From positions 25,138,001-25,202,000 of the forward strand of contig NW_024464918.1 in assembly GCF_017591425.1 (NCBI RefSeq): a DNA stretch of 64,000 bases, written 5' to 3'. Position 1 is the stretch's first letter, and each line of letters opens with the position of its first letter. Both the position numbers and the translations under genes were made by a program. This stretch comes from Ochotona curzoniae (Eukaryota; Chordata; Mammalia; Lagomorpha; Ochotonidae). The notes beneath the pieces were generated by a model. The model was not told the origin of the DNA, made no database searches, and saw nothing but the letters and a program-made list of their open reading frames with translations. Shown one piece after another: positions 1 to 13,268 of this stretch.

Positions 1-571
1 CGTACAGTTTGTCACACCAGCATCCATTGCTGACTGGGGAGGAACTAAGTTCAACCCTGTAACTGGATTTTTCCTTGACCATTAGTTCCAAACGCTCAGT
101 CATCCTGGTCGTATTGCGGTCTCATCTGCCTCCTTCCCCTCCTGCTGGGGGTTTCCGGTTCCTGATCCCAGATGCTAAGGAGAGTTACTTGATGGGGATG
201 TTTCAGAGTTACATAATTATATGCCAGTGAAGTAAAATAAAATAACTTAAGAAGTTTAGCACAATAATCTAGGGCTGAAAAGTAGCAAGTTGACTGCTTG
301 TGTGCAAAGCCTTTTTTTCACTTACTGGTGTGCAATTTATTTTTGGCCACATAGTCTTTTTTTTTTTTCTTTCAGTTTTAACATTTTGTTACTTATCCAA
401 AAATTTTGTTCTCCGCATCATACAAGATTAAGCTTCATTCGTATTCTTAAACATTTTGAAATAGTCCTTAACAACTATCTGAATAATTGAGTAAGTTTGT
501 AAGATGTGGGTTTGTCTTTGGTTTCTTACTTGGACCTGTTGATTTGATAACCTTCCCCTTAAGAAGTAACA
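1..571. other. Unassigned intergenic DNA
   Basis: I see no coding exon, RNA gene or clearly recognisable repeat here. The stretch is AT-rich with short T runs near 355-372. The open frames in it are short, begin at non-ATG codons and show no family resemblance. Confidence 0.5.
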
Positions 572-934
572 CAGGGACAGCTTGCTGCTTGGAATGTCCA
601 CATCCCCTGTCAGAGTGTATGGATCAAATCTCTATTGCTGTGCTTCTCATGCAGTTTCCTGCGCACATACATCCTGGGAAGAAGCAGGTGGTACCTAAAT
701 ACATGAGTTCCCACCATCCATGTGGGAGATGCAGATGGTCCTGGTTGTTACAGGCATTTGGGTGGGAACTAGAGGATGGGCACTTTTCCCTTCCCTTCCC
801 TTCCCTTCCCTTCCCTTCCCTTCCCTTCCCTTCCTTTTCCTTCCCTTCTCTTCTCTTCTCTCTCTCTTTCCCCCTCCATCCCAACCTCTCTCCCTCACAA
901 ATAAAAATAAAATAAATAAATGTCTTTCAAAAAG
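572..934 (+). repeat. CSINE (lagomorph C repeat), older subfamily
   Basis: The order of landmarks matches a plus-strand CSINE: a degenerate tRNA-like head with a CCCCTGTCAGAGTG motif, a CTGGGAAG...CAGG box, a CATGTGGGAGATGCAGATGG box, a GTTACAGGCATTTGGG box, a pyrimidine-rich stretch and an ATAAAATAAATAAATG tail. It has diverged considerably and its CT-rich part has expanded into a TTCCC microsatellite. Family membership is established knowledge; the exact edges are my estimate. Confidence 0.75.
784..836 (+). repeat. (TTCCC)n microsatellite inside the CSINE
   Basis: About ten near-perfect TTCCC units followed by a decayed CT-rich stretch. It sits where the CSINE family has its CT-rich tail and probably grew from it. 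The opposite strand gives an artefactual Lys/Glu/Gly-rich open frame. Confidence 0.9.
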
Positions 935-2789
935 TAATTGCCAGTACATGCTGAAGTTTTCACCCGGTTGTGGCAAAATGAGAACAGTATTTCTATAGCT
1001 ACACTGACCCATTTACAAAGCAAAGAACTTTAAAGAAAAGTTGGAGGTCAAAATATGTTCAAAGTTAGAATCTTTTATTCCAGTGTTGGAGGCTGTTGAT
1101 CATTTTCCTTTCAATGTTCTGTGCTAAATACATCAATGATTGCATTACAGTCTCATTGGATACTACTCAGAGTTACTCTTTAACACACCCAATCAACTCA
1201 TCTTGATATTCCTCACTTTCTTCATCTGCAAATAGGGATCCTAAGAGTACTTGCCTTAAGTTGCTGTGAGGTTGGCATGAGGCAATGTTTCAGCACTTAG
1301 AGTGAAATCTGACCTCCCAAGACACCGTTAGTGTGCATTAGCATCTATTATGTAACGGAACACAGAAGAAAAAACAAGTTTGGAAACACTGTATTGATGT
1401 AAATTTGCATGCATTACCCTGTATGAGTTTTTATACTAATACAGAAATCTACTGACACCTTTATTCTTTCCTTTTGTGCATATTAAATTGTTCTCAGTTT
1501 TGACAAAGGCAAAATTTCATTTTCCACTTGTATGTGTAAGGAAAGGCCCGAAAGCATAAAAATAGGAGATCTGGTGGTGAAATGAGAGTTTTCTCATGTA
1601 AGTAATCATTGAAATACCTCTCATTTACTCTAAAAAGGCATGTTTAAGAGAAAAGACAGGAAAGCAAATATCCAAACACACACACACATGACTGTACTTG
1701 GATTTTGCAAGTGACTTGGGTTTTGTTTGGTGAACACGCCTCTGTTTGTTCACTAAAAGACAGATAATAATATAGATTTCAAAGGAAACTGCAGGGCATA
1801 CTCTGGGTGGGTGGATGAGTTGATTGCATAGCATAATGCTTCAGTTTCTATGATCTTCCCACTTAGGGTAATTTGAAATCTTTGCCCAATTTTCCGCAAT
1901 GGTCTCCAAAAGGAAGCCACCAAAGACCAGGCTGCTTGTTCCTCCCCATCCTGCAGTACACAGATGTGCCACTTAATACTTATATGTTCCTTCCATTAAA
2001 TATATTTTCCCTGCATGCTGTTTTTCCCCACAGGCAGCACGCTGCTGACACATATGTTTTATCCTTCTTCCCTCTTCCAATAAAAAAACACCTTCTCGAT
2101 TCAAAGTAAAATAGAGAGCGAGGTCAAATCAACCACATTGGCTTCAAAATCACACTTCTCTAACAGCTCCCAAATCTTCCTGGGATATCTGTTCTGGCTT
2201 TTTACTTTGGCTCTTTTTTCATTGGGTGCTAATCAAAAACACATTTCAACTGTTGTTCAGTCTCTGAGGAAATTTATGTTTTGATCCTACATTTTTCTAA
2301 ACCTCCCATGGCTGATTCTTTTTTTCATGCCAACATGTGGCTTTCCTTTTGTTCTTTCTAATTAGAGTCGTATTTGTACTACGATACATGACATATGGAA
2401 TAATTAAAATTATCTGGCAAATCTATGGGCCCCTCTTCTCATCTCTTTTCCAGCCTGCCCAGGATTCATCTTCAGCCACAGGTCCCCCTAAGTAACCACA
2501 CAAGCTGAAGGGACTCTTTGACACTTAGCCAACTGGTGTGTTCACAGTGTAGCTGCACAAGGGGGCAAAGAGAGGAAGACAGTGGATGTGCCGGACTAAG
2601 CCGTTCACAAGACCGAGAGGGACAGGAGCCTCACTCGGTGGGAGAAGGTGATGTGTCCCCAAGGCCAATCTTTGCTTCTCAGGGAAACTCTCAGAGGTCA
2701 CTCGAAACCAGAAACTCATGTATTTATGCCTCCATAGGACTTAAGAAGTAATAACTGCCCCTAGAACACAGCTTGTAAACCAGGACCTC
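935..2789. other. Intergenic DNA, traces of old MIR
   Basis: No gene is seen. Around 1195-1300 the order 'cttcatctgcaaatagg' followed by 'agttgctgtgaggttg' is typical of a MIR core, but the copy is weak. The rest is unassigned AT-rich sequence. Confidence 0.45.
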
Positions 2790-2960
2790 TTACAACACTT
2801 TACATGGATTAATTTCAGTCAGATTTCACAGCAGTCCTACAAGGTAGACCTCATTATCAACCCCATTTCACATATAGAGAAATGAGCCAAGAGACAGTCT
2901 ATAACCTACACAAAGTCAGGACTCTGAGGTGGTACAGTCTTCTTTCTTTGCTTCTAAGCA
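2790..2960 (+). repeat. MIR relic
   Basis: The run 'ttacatggattaatttcag', then 'cagcagtcctacaaggtag', then 'ccccatttcacatatagag' and 'aaagtcaggactctgagg' follows the MIR core order. Divergence is high, as expected for this ancient family, and the edges are approximate. Confidence 0.6.
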
Positions 2961-5900
2961 GTTCAGTCTCCTTCCCCCTTATTGTATGTATGAGGAAGCT
3001 GATTCTCTAAGATGTGTGACCAGCAGACAGTGGTGGCTCTTTTGAGTCTCCTCTGATGTCAGCCACCCATAGGACACCCTCCACCCTAGCCCTGCTCTAA
3101 CAAACTGGCAACTTTGTGCCTCACTATTCCTATGCACACTTCTCTCTAGTTATCTACACCTAGTTAGTGCTCTTGTCTCTACTGGTTCTCCTTGCTGATC
3201 GTTCATGGTCTCACTGATCCATATGTTCCAATTGCCTAGCAAATTCCTGGTGTTTAATCCCACTGTTCTTTCCAAGTGCCTTTGAGAATGCATTTCTTGA
3301 GTTCTCTTGTATTGGCCCCAGACAGTCCTATGTGAAATCACACCCCTCAGAATGGCTTAAGTTGTAATCAGAATTAATGTTGAGCTTCTCTGTGGGTGCT
3401 AAAATTTAGATTTTGCAATTGGAAAGTGTCAGGATGCAACACTCAATCCAGAGAGGTGGCAAATGGTTTTCCTTTCTCATATTACATATGATCAGTTGAT
3501 AGTTGGCAATAGCTGTGCTGAGGACGCATCAGAGTAAAGAACTTTCATCATGGGGAAAGGAAGGATAGTGTTGGTAAGTCATGGCTGCTGTGGGGTGCAG
3601 AACAAAGTACCTCCACTCTTGGGCACTATCTAGTACATGTGGTTACACTGGAGAACAACGGGGTGTTTTTTTTTAATATGTTCCAGTCTTATACATCCAA
3701 GAATATCTCACTCATAAACTCCACTGCTTTCAGGAAGTATAGCTATTCCATGATGCCAGCTACATCATCTAAGAAAAAGAGCTATTTTTTTTCATGTTAT
3801 CCAGAGATGGACTGTATTGTATCTTTAAAATGTAGCATTTTTAAATTCTTTATGACACAATTTAATAGGCATTGTGGTATCCCCTCCCTCTCCTCACCCC
3901 ACCCCTCCATTGTTCTCCTCTCCAGTCTTTTAATAGGTGTCTTTTGAGTACCCTCAGAAATCCATCATATTGCCATTGAGGTGTCTCCCCACAGTGTAGG
4001 GGCTTAACTGTTGTTTTGCTGTGAGCCCATCATTGTATTACTTGTACAGGGATATACTTCTCTCTGTTTCTGCCTATGAACATATTTATTCCTGCTGCAC
4101 TTCCATTATACCTCCCCTTAGGTACAATCCACCACGGGTTGAGAAGGAAAAAAAGAAAAACATTTTAAATAAAATGAAATAGTAAGTCTTCATCTCCATG
4201 GTGCTGTTGAATTCATAGCAGAGGTTATCATGTGGTGCTAGGGTGGTGCAAAAGAATGTCAAATATCTTCCAGCAGAAATTAATGCTAATGTATGACCCA
4301 TGTGGTTCAAATGGGAGTATAGTACAAACTAGATCATTGTTACCCATGGGTAGTAATAACAGTGATAAGAGGGGTATTAATCTCAGGTGATCATATGCAA
4401 TCTGTCTCTCATTAATTATTGATTAATAGGTTACATCACAAGATCTTATTGTGTGTAGTTCAGACAGCTAGGAAGTGCAATAAGATACAATTTAGGAGTA
4501 CAATTTTTAGGTTTGACATCATATTGTCTTATATTAAGGCAAACATTCTTATAGATCATCTCAATGACCATTGCTAGAATTATCAGTCTCTGGAAATCCC
4601 ACCAGACCATAGCAATGTGATTCAGACTGTGTCAGAACAGGACGAGGGCTATGGACAGAAGTTAGAGTCAGGATAAGAGATGATGCCAGGGCAAGAGATG
4701 ATGTACAGAAAAGGAGGAGACCCCAGGGACAAGTGTCAGACAGACAGACGGAAGGAGAGTCAGGAAGTGTCCTGCCAAGGAAGACATGGGAAGGAGCAGG
4801 CACTGAGGTGGTGTTAGGCCAATCCGGATGCAGCAAAGAGCAGTGCCAGCCATGGGAACACGCTGATCAGCAAGACACGGCCCACCAGTGAGATGTAGGA
4901 ATGGAAGTCTCTGCAGAGAACCGTAAAATAACCACAAAGCTAATTCCAAGTCTGTTGTGCTTTGTTGCTCACAGGCACTGGTGTTTCTGAACAATATAAG
5001 GAACAAAATATTTCTCCCTTTAAAAAAAATCTCTGTTGACATACGTTCAAATTGCTTGCTGTGGGGAGTTTTCATTACACATGTGAGAACCATATGCAGA
5101 ATATATATTTGAGTTTGTAAGCAGGTTTTTCCTTCCTATATTCTGAGAAATGCTGTACATGGAAGGTAATTCAGAGAATTTACAGTTGCAAGATTACTAC
5201 ATGTTTGCTTCATGTTTAAGTTGGTGGTAGTTGAGGGTCATTTGAATATGCTTTGAGCTCAGAATGCCTCCAAAACTTTGGACCTGTCCATTTCTCAGAT
5301 TAAATGGAAAACCTAAGATTAAAAATGATTACATGGGGACTATAAAACTTTTTTTAAAAATGCAGCTTGAATTTTTTCAACCTCCACCACATTCTCGTAA
5401 ATATGGCATTTTCATCTATATTCCAAATGTTAGAGTGTTTTGGGTCAAAGAAGTAGACATTAAAATATTGTCATTCACCTCTGTAACAGACCAAATAGTA
5501 GGTACAGGGTTTTTCTTTTTGTTAAAAAAAATCTAGTTCTGTAATTAAAAATACACTCATTTTTTAATCTGTTCCCTTTTGTGCATTATAATTTTATATT
5601 TTTAATCTAACATAGCTATATTTGAAACTCAATTTGAGGAAATCTCTACTTTCTGCATGTCTTTTCTGGTCATTCCTACTCATTTCATTGCATAATTAGG
5701 ACTGAAAGCAGTGCTGTCACATGGAGGGAGGCCATCAGAGTTGATTTTCTCAGGATGCCCCATCTTAATAGTAGCCCCCAACCTGGCACTGCATGTGGTC
5801 ACCCAAGGAAGGGCTCTGCGTGTGCTGGCAAGGTTACTGAAAGGATGCAGGCAACAATGGGAGCACAGGGTCACCAGTTCTCCAGGGCAAGGGCTGGGTG

Positions 5901-8129
5901 GAGCATTTCACCAGAAGCTTGATAAAGGGATTATTAGCTAGCTGAGGGGATTCGGACACATTCCAGGATTATATTTCCCGGAAAATGAGAAGGTTTGAGA
6001 GGCAGGCTAGCCATGTGGTCAAAGGATGCGCTTTCCCCCTCTGGATAGCTGTGGATCTGGGTAGGGTGAGATACTAGTCTGGGCCTCATACATAAAATGA
6101 AAAGCAAGAATATTGCTAGTACCTGCCTGAACCAATAATGATAAGGCAATGAAAATGTTAATTGCCTTGATTTTATCAGTACACGTTACTATATAATTAG
6201 CTTGCTATACCAAATCAATACGTGCATTTGGGTATTCATCAAAAATAATTTAAATAAAAATGTTAAGGGGTTGGAATGTTAATTAATTATATGTGATCAT
6301 TACACATTGTATGTGTGTATCTGGTTATCATTTTGCACAACTAAAATTTATATGAACATTAAAAATTTTTAAGTCATTCTAGGAGGAAAATGAGTACCTG
6401 TGTTAGCATAGTATGAGATTTTTAAACACATGTCAAAATGTTGCCTGTGCATAAAAGACCTTGTTTAAATAATAGTTGTGAGAAAACTTTGGAATCTTTT
6501 CAGCAAAGTGTAGAGGCAGGAGGAGGTAACAGGGATTCAGGTTCCCATAAACCCAGCCACACTGCCTGGAGTTCAGCCCATAATGGACAGAGATGTTATA
6601 CAAGTTGCAAGATGGCAGGAATGGAACTGGTTTCATGGTTCCCATCAGTGACTAGGCTCACCTAGGATGACCTCTGTATGCCTCATCATTCGTCATCAAT
6701 TCCATCAGTCTGTTTAATTTTCTGAATAGTGCTTGAAGATGGCTAGTGTTTTCACCTTTATTTATTTGCCTAGTGCCTTCCAACCTTCAACTCCTTCCAC
6801 CTTAAAATATAAGTCTCTGGAAACAGAAACATTAGGTATTTCATCCACCCTCCGTGTCTGCAAAGCCTAGAATTTTCTGTGATGGTTTCTCAGTAAATAT
6901 TTTTAAAACTAATTAGCTGTTGAATGTATGCCATCTATCTTCGATCCTACTTAATGCCATAATTTAGGCTCATTTGTCAACACAGGGAAAGAATCGGTGA
7001 GGGAAGACAGCTTGACAATGTAAAGAGCCAGACTCGGCAGGAACCTAGGATGGACAGCACAGGCGGAGGGATGTTGGAGGAAAGAACAGTATTTCCTACC
7101 CTGGAGTTTGGATTTCATAAAGACTAAGATCCCTCTTGCTTTCATGACCAGACAGCTGGATTCTGACATTCATGTGATTTAGGCACATGCTGTAATTACT
7201 CATCTTTATGAAGCTGCTCAAAGAACAGGACATATAGCAAGTAGTCATCCAACTTGCCATGGCCACCAGTCTTCTTTGTGTGATGGCTCCCTCCCTAGAA
7301 GAAGCAGATCTTGCTTCATTCTCATTCTTGAAAAATCCTAAGTGACGCAAGAATGGTTCCTAGGCACTTGCTTAGAAAGCCCCAAACATAACTAGGAAGA
7401 AGCTTTGGTTGAGATAAAACAGCTCTCAACCAAAGCTAGATCAAAAGTGACTAAAGTCTCCACAAATTGTCTAAATAGGAATCAAGTCTCTCCACCTATG
7501 TAGAAGTTACATCTAGAGAAAGACTAGCAGAAAGAAAGGTGTTTCCCTGACTTCTCAGCTTTCATACAAACAAATCACCATAAAGTAAAGCACTGTGCTT
7601 AAAATAATGGCTACACCATAGTTTCTACATTTTAACCCATACATACATGGGTAAAACCTTGCTGGTGACAGCTTAACACAGTTTTGGATCCTTAAGAAAT
7701 ACTCCCATTGGGACACTTGGCCAAGGTACAGTTTAGTCTTTTATGATCATTGACGCAAAGATAAATAAAGATTCTAAGATTCATGGTAAACTGGCTGGCA
7801 AGTAGTAAAGCCCAAACTAAAATATAATAAAAAATAATCTCTCCAGAATTTTGCAGTGGTGAAGAGTAGAACCTGAATTTCCTTTCCTGTATAATTATTA
7901 ATAGTGAAATCTAATAATTTGATGAGCAATCAGATATCACAAAGGTTTTCTCAGAAAAGTTAGGAGACCATATCTGATGGAAATAAACAGATCCATAAAG
8001 ATATCTCAGCCTCATTTTGAGTGGCACTGTGCTATACTTCATGCAGAGGAAATTGTTCCATTTCCATTGTTTTGCTTTGTAATACAATATTTTTAAGATG
8101 CTTTTAGGAACACTGCTATATGTATGTAT
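2961..8129. other. Intergenic DNA without recognisable genes
   Basis: I find no exon-like, RNA-like or young repeat sequence. The region is AT-rich. A possible L2 3' end lies at about 6795-6910 (an 'ataagtctctggaaacag' type segment before a degenerate tail). All open frames are shorter than about 145 codons, mostly start at non-ATG codons, and lack any domain pattern. Confidence 0.45.
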
Positions 8130-8151
8130 TTATATATATATATATATATAT
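8130..8151. repeat. (TA)n microsatellite
   Basis: About eleven uninterrupted TA units, preceded by a TATG/TATT variant stretch. Confidence 0.9.
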
Positions 8152-8399
8152 GAAACTCAGTAATAAAAGATTTTCACATTATGCATTCATTTCTCAAGAA
8201 ATATTTTCAATTAATGCCAAAATACCCTCAGTCCCACTTTAAGAGCTCATTTGTCAACAAAGTGAAAGAATCCAGAAGTAGGGGGAGTTTGATAATACTG
8301 GGCAGCAGGGGTCACTGGGAATCTTCATTTGTACTACTGTCAATCAGTTACTCAATCACTGTTTGTCAAGCTCCTATCATGTGTTAGATTGTTTTTTAC

Positions 8400-8711
8400 A
8401 GGCCACTATGGTTGAGCCACCATTTGGAATGCCTATGTCCCATCCTAGAGTGTTGGTTAGAATCCCACCTGGTCCACTCCCAGTCTGCCATCCTGAGAAC
8501 GTGCTCGAGAAGGCAGCAGATAGTAATCTACATGCCTGGAACCCTTCCACCCTCATGGGGAAGCCAGATAGAGTTCTTAGCTGCTGATTCTTGCCTTGCC
8601 CAGCCAAATCTGGCTATTGTGACCATTTGGGGAGTCAACTCCAACTAGAAGATTTCTCTGTCTCCCCCTCTTGCTCTGCCACCCTGCTTTGCAGATAAAT
8701 GAATGTCATAA
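8400..8711 (+). repeat. CSINE, old and diverged
   Basis: Plus-strand CSINE landmarks occur in order: a head ending 'ttggttagaatcccacctgg', a 'cctgagaacgtgctcgag' box, a 'ccctcatggggaagccag' box, a 'gaccatttggggagtcaac' box, a CT-rich stretch, and an A/T tail with 'gataaatgaatg'. The copy is strongly diverged. Confidence 0.65.
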
Positions 8712-8897
8712 GAAATTTTAGAGATGCTGCACATGGAGGGATAAGCATCGCAAGCCTGCCTTTTGAAGCTAAATTGCTATGGTAGAGGTAGATGGAGCAT
8801 TTGACCTGGATGTTAAGACACCACATCCCACACAAAAATACCTCAGTTCCTGCCTCCATCTCCTGACCCCAAGTTCCTGTCATTCTCTAAGGCAACA

Positions 8898-9090
8898 GTG
8901 ATGACTCCTTCAATCGGGGTGCCTACCCTCCCCTTAGGAGATTTGGATTTTGTTCTCAGCCTCTGGCTTTTCCTAGCCAATGAGGAGCATTTGGGGAGTG
9001 AAGCAAATGATGGAATAAATATCTTTCTTTTTCTCACCCTTTCCCTCACCTTTACCCTCTCCCTCTCTTTCTGTGTCTCTTTCATTAAAA
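8898..9090 (+). repeat. CSINE, 5'-truncated
   Basis: Only the distal half of the family is visible: 'gcctaccctccccttagg', a 'ctcagcctctggcttttcc' box, 'gagcatttggggagtgaag', then 'atgatggaataaatatc' and a long CT-rich tail. Orientation is plus. The head is missing. Confidence 0.65.
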
Positions 9091-9095
9091 TATGT

Positions 9096-9770
9096 CAAAA
9101 GAGCTAAGACCTTTAGGAAGTAATAGTTCAAGAAAATGGAGCCCTCATAAATATGATTATTACCCTTTTAAAAGAGACCCAAAAGTGTTTGTTCACTCCT
9201 CTTCTGGCATGTTAGGACACAGCAAAAAGCACCATCAATGAAAGCCAAGTGAAGCCCAAGCTCTTTTTTCTTTTTTTTTTTTAAGATTTATTTTATTTTC
9301 ATTGAAAAGGCAGATATCCAGAGAGGAGGAGAGACAGAGAGGAAGATCCTCCGTCCGATGATTCACTCCCCAAGTGAGTGCAACGGTCGATGCTGTGCCC
9401 ATCCAAAGCCAGGAGCCTCCTCCGGGTCTCCCACACAGGTGCAGGGTCCCAAAGCCCCGGGCCATCCTCGACTGCCTTCCTGGGCCACAGGCAGGGAGCT
9501 GGATGAGAAGCTGGATGGGAAGCAGGGCCTCCAGGATTAGAACCAGTGCCCATATGGGATCCCGGGCGTGCAAGGTGAGGACCCTAACCACTGCGCCATC
9601 GTGCCGGGCCCAAAGTCCAAGCTCTTAAAGGATGCTAAACCCTTGGTATTTTGACCTTGGAAATCAAACCTTCAGAGTTGTGAGCAATAAGTTACTATTG
9701 TTTTTCAATTACACATTCCAAAGTATGTCGTGATCACAGCCCAAATGGACTAGTATCCTTGCAAAATGTA
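9096..9770 (+). repeat. Ancient interspersed repeat split by a CSINE
   Basis: Outside the CSINE at 9266-9612, the two flanks read as one old mammalian repeat. The left part has 'gacctttaggaagtaatag', 'gagccctcataaatatg' and 'catgttaggacacagc'. The right part has 'ttttgaccttggaaatc', 'cagagttgtgagcaataag' and 'cagcccaaatggactag'. The pattern resembles mammalian LTR-type (MaLR-like) relics, but I cannot name the family with confidence. Confidence 0.5.
9266..9612 (-). repeat. CSINE, young copy with target-site duplication
   Basis: Near full-length minus-strand CSINE. In window orientation it opens with the poly(T)/aagatttatt tail and closes with the tRNA-like head 'gcgccatcgtgccgggccc'. It is CpG-bearing and little diverged, so relatively young. 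A 14-bp duplication flanks it, 9252-9265 and 9613-9626, with one mismatch. Its head variant (gggatcccgggcgtgcaagg) is the type I associate with pika. Confidence 0.92.
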
Positions 9771-9791
9771 ATGAGCGGCTGTTGGGAGGAC

Positions 9792-9793
<2 letters not shown>

Positions 9794-9846
<53 letters not shown>
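9794..9846 (+). repeat. (GT)n microsatellite
   Basis: About 26 uninterrupted GT units; likely length-polymorphic. Confidence 0.97.
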
Positions 9847-9848
<2 letters not shown>

Positions 9849-9899
9849 ATCTGATCTGCAGGTTTAAAAAAAAAAACTGTCCTAGCAGCTGTATGAATA

Positions 9900-10390
9900 A
9901 TGAGCCTTGGAGAGGCAAGAAAGGAAGCTGAAGGTTTATTTGAGAGATCAGAGATAGCAGAAGTTGGACAGTGACAATTTTGAGAAGCATTCAGGACTTA
10001 TTTTGGAGGGATAGGAACATGACTGGTGAATATATTGGCCAACTGTTTAATAGGAAATCATTCATCAAAGATGCTTCTAGGTTTTTGGTCAAAGCACAGG
10101 TGGATGTGGCCATCTTTGCTGAGAGAACACTGGGGAAAACAGATGGAGAAAGGGCTCTCAAGAGTGCTGTTCGGGGCAGCATAAGAGTTTAAAATGTCTA
10201 TTAGGCATCCAAATGAAAATGTCTGGAAAACAACTTAAAAAATTTCAGATATGGATAGAGTTCAGGAGCAAGGTCAAAACAGAGAGGTGATAGAGTCATT
10301 GGAGTTTGGTATTTAAAAAGTGAGGCTGTAGGAGTCCATCTGGAGATGAGATGGGGAATACAGAAAAACCAAGGATTGGAATTTCTGGAG
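9900..10390 (+). repeat. L2 LINE relic
   Basis: The order 'gatgcttctaggtttttgg', 'atgtctattaggcatcc', 'aaatgaaaatgtctgg', 'gatagagttcaggagcaagg' and 'ggtgatagagtcattgg' follows the L2 3' region in plus orientation. Highly diverged and non-coding. Confidence 0.7.
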
Positions 10391-11885
10391 CACAATTTTT
10401 AGAAACTGTAGAGTAGTAAGAATACAAAGAGAAGCTAAGGACTTGCTTGTGTTATAGATGGGAACTGAGGGGACTCTAACATCATGGAAACTTTTCAAGA
10501 TTAGAACTTCAGGCAAGATGGCATGGTCATTCTGAGCAAATGCAAGGAGGCCTCCGCATCCTTGAGTCCCACTGTAGCCCCAGGCCTCCACCAACTGCAG
10601 GTCGAAAACACCAGGGAGAAGTGGTCACTTCTGTTCTAAGCATATATAAAGGCTCTTTTTTCCCCATTTGCCATCGTTTTAATAAACAATACAATATAAC
10701 AAGCATTAACATAGTTTTGTATTCTGTTGGGTTTTATAAATAATCTAGAAATGATTTTAAGTTTATGGAAGTATATTCAGGTTAAATGCAAAATTCTACA
10801 CAATTTTATATAAGGAACTTGAGCATCTGTAGATTTTGGCATTTGTGGGGTGTCCTGAAATCAATCTAGCCCCCCAGAAAAGAAGGGGCAACTGTACCAC
10901 AACAAGAAATCAAGTAAGATGAAGACAAAGACCAGCCAAACATTTGGCTAGATTTCAGTGATCTTTGAAAAGAGCGGATTCTCTGGAGACAGGTCATGGA
11001 AGAATAGGGTGTGAGAAACTGGAAACATTTTATTTAAACAACTCTTTTAAGGAGTTTTAATATGCAGAGAGTTTTAAATGAATAAAGCTAGCCTGGAATG
11101 TAAGGAGTACAGCGCATAGTGATCACAGATCATGAAGACAGTGATAAAACTGGAAACCCAATCTGCTACTGCTAAGCTCAGCTTCAGTCACTTACAGCTG
11201 CAAAGAAATCAGTCCAGTGTCTTAGATTTCAAACTTTGCAAGACATTTTTGAAGGTTATAGTTTTGCTTAAAATCTCCCAGTTGTTCCATGTTAACTCAG
11301 TTTAAGGGGAAAAATAGATAATCAAATGAATCCATCTGTAGGCCAGATGGTTTAACAAATGAAAACCCTTTGGTGATTAGAAGTGGGTGGAAAGAAGACT
11401 GCTTGTCTTCTGCTCTCAGTTCTACCTGTGTTTTTGTTTTGAGTAAGATCTACATCATGTACATCAGTTTTTTGGTTCTGTTCTAAAGTGGAAAAAATTT
11501 TAACTACTTCATTGTTGTCAAAATGATACCAGATAACTGGGCTTACCATTACTCTGTTGAATTTATGGCCTGTTTTGATGCTCTCAATTAAATATTTATT
11601 AACCAGCAGTAAACAAGCAGAAAAGAAAGTTTTAAACACAATAACATTTACAGTAGCAGGACATAAAACTTCAAATAAATATAAATCTAACGAAAGAACA
11701 AAACTTCTCCCACTCCACCCCTCCCAAACAAAAAACCTCTTGAACCATTTTTTGAAAGTAAAGAGATTTTGATAAATAGAAAGATAATGTAAGTTCAATA
11801 ATTGGAAAATTAAATACATAAAAAGTGCCATTTCTCACAGTTGTTTCATTAAGCAATGGATGATTTGAGGAAGGGACTCCCAATT
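10391..11885. other. Intergenic DNA
   Basis: No gene or recognisable repeat is seen. The minus-strand open frame of 159 codons at 11352-11831 has no recognisable domain, an irregular composition, and no support from neighbours. I treat it as chance. Confidence 0.4.
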
Positions 11886-12925
11886 ACAACCCCAGGAAGG
11901 TTTTCTCTTGGAAACTGACAAAATATTTGAAATTTAAATGGAAATGCAACAGGCCAAAAAATGCCAAAGTAGTTGAAAACGAACAAAGTTGGATATAAAG
12001 GTTTGCTATGAAATTATGATGATTAAAACATTGTGGTATTGGCCCTAGGCTAGAGAAATCAAACATTGGAGCACAATAGATTATAGGAACAGATCCATGC
12101 AAGCACAATCACTTGAATCGTGACAAAGAACAACCTTTCCAAGAAGTGGTACTGGGACAATTAGATATTTACTTGGGGGAAGAAATGAGTTTTTTTTTTT
12201 TGCCTTACACGCAAAACTTAATCTCTATTGTAGTCTAAATATGAGTTGAAAGATTAAATAATAAATTGTTCATAAGAAAATATAACAGAATATCTTAATA
12301 ATCTTGAAGTAGTCAAAGATATTTAAGCAAGACACCAAAGTTATTAAAGTGCTATAAAAATCCATCAGTTGGATCACATTAAAGTAGAAACTTCTGTCTA
12401 TCAAAAGCTTCCTTTAAAAGAGAATAAAGCCAAGCCACAAATTAGGAGGATGGTGCTTTGCAATACTTATATCTGCAAAGGACTTATATCCAAAGTGTAT
12501 GAAGAACTCCTTCAAATCAAACAGAAAAAGAACTGACAACCCATTAAAGGGAAAAAAAGGGCACTTCAAAAAAGCACATTCAAATTAACCAAAAATATAT
12601 TTAAAAGTATTCAGCATTATTAATTATTAGAAAAATGCAATTGAAAGCCACAATGAGATACAATTGCAGATCCACCAGAATCATTGCAGTTTAAAACTGA
12701 TAATTTCAAGTTGCTGACAAGCACAAGAAACAACTGAAACTGTTAGTACTGCTGAGAGAAATGCAAATTGAAATACTCGCTTCAGAAAACTGGCTGTTCC
12801 AATAGTGTGACACATATGCATTGGTGCAATAATGCAATGTCTAGGTATAATCCCAACAGAAATTTGTACATGTGTTCACCACAAGATGTGTTCTAGAATA
12901 TGTATAATAACATCACTTTGAAGAA
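11886..12925 (+). repeat. Old L1 LINE, ORF2 3' region
   Basis: The sequence follows the last third of an L1 ORF2 in plus orientation, with landmarks such as 'aacattgtggtattggccc', 'cagttggatcacattaaag', 'cttcctttaaaagagaataaag', 'agaaaaatgcaattgaaagcc' and 'acaatgagatacaattg'. Many stop codons and indels break every frame, so it is a decayed non-coding fragment. Confidence 0.8.
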
Positions 12926-13210
12926 CCCCGAACCTTTGTGGTCACCTTTCTAGGGTTAATGATTAGTTGGGGCTCTAAAGGTCCCTCTAGGACCTGTATG
13001 GGGTCATGGTAACATACTGTTCCTTGGTCTTGATGGTGTGGTCACTGCCTTAAAATTGGTCATGCTGTGATCTGTTTCTATTCAGTGAACAGTCTCCTTT
13101 ATAAAATACTAAGCACTGATGATGCTCAAAGTATATTGTGGAGTATGACAATAAATAAAAGGAACACAGGACCAGTCTTGTGAAATAAAGAGGAGATTAA
13201 ATAAGCTAGC

Positions 13211-13212
<2 letters not shown>

Positions 13213-13266
<54 letters not shown>
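13213..13266 (+). repeat. (TG)n microsatellite
   Basis: About 26 near-uninterrupted TG units. It produces Thr/His repeat open frames on the minus strand that are not genes. Confidence 0.97.

Positions 13267-13268
<2 letters not shown>

Noticed and set aside
487..1012. Frames of 86-142 codons on both strands
   Set aside because: They are produced by the TTCCC microsatellite and surrounding CSINE.
9235..9628. Several overlapping frames of 60-118 codons
   Set aside because: All lie within the CSINE at 9266-9612. GC-rich young SINEs leave many frames open, and similar frames recur in the SINEs at 30 kb.
11352..11831. 159-codon minus-strand frame, the longest outside mobile elements
   Set aside because: There is no recognisable domain, no repeat of the pattern in other frames, and the composition of AT-rich non-coding DNA. 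I could not support a gene.
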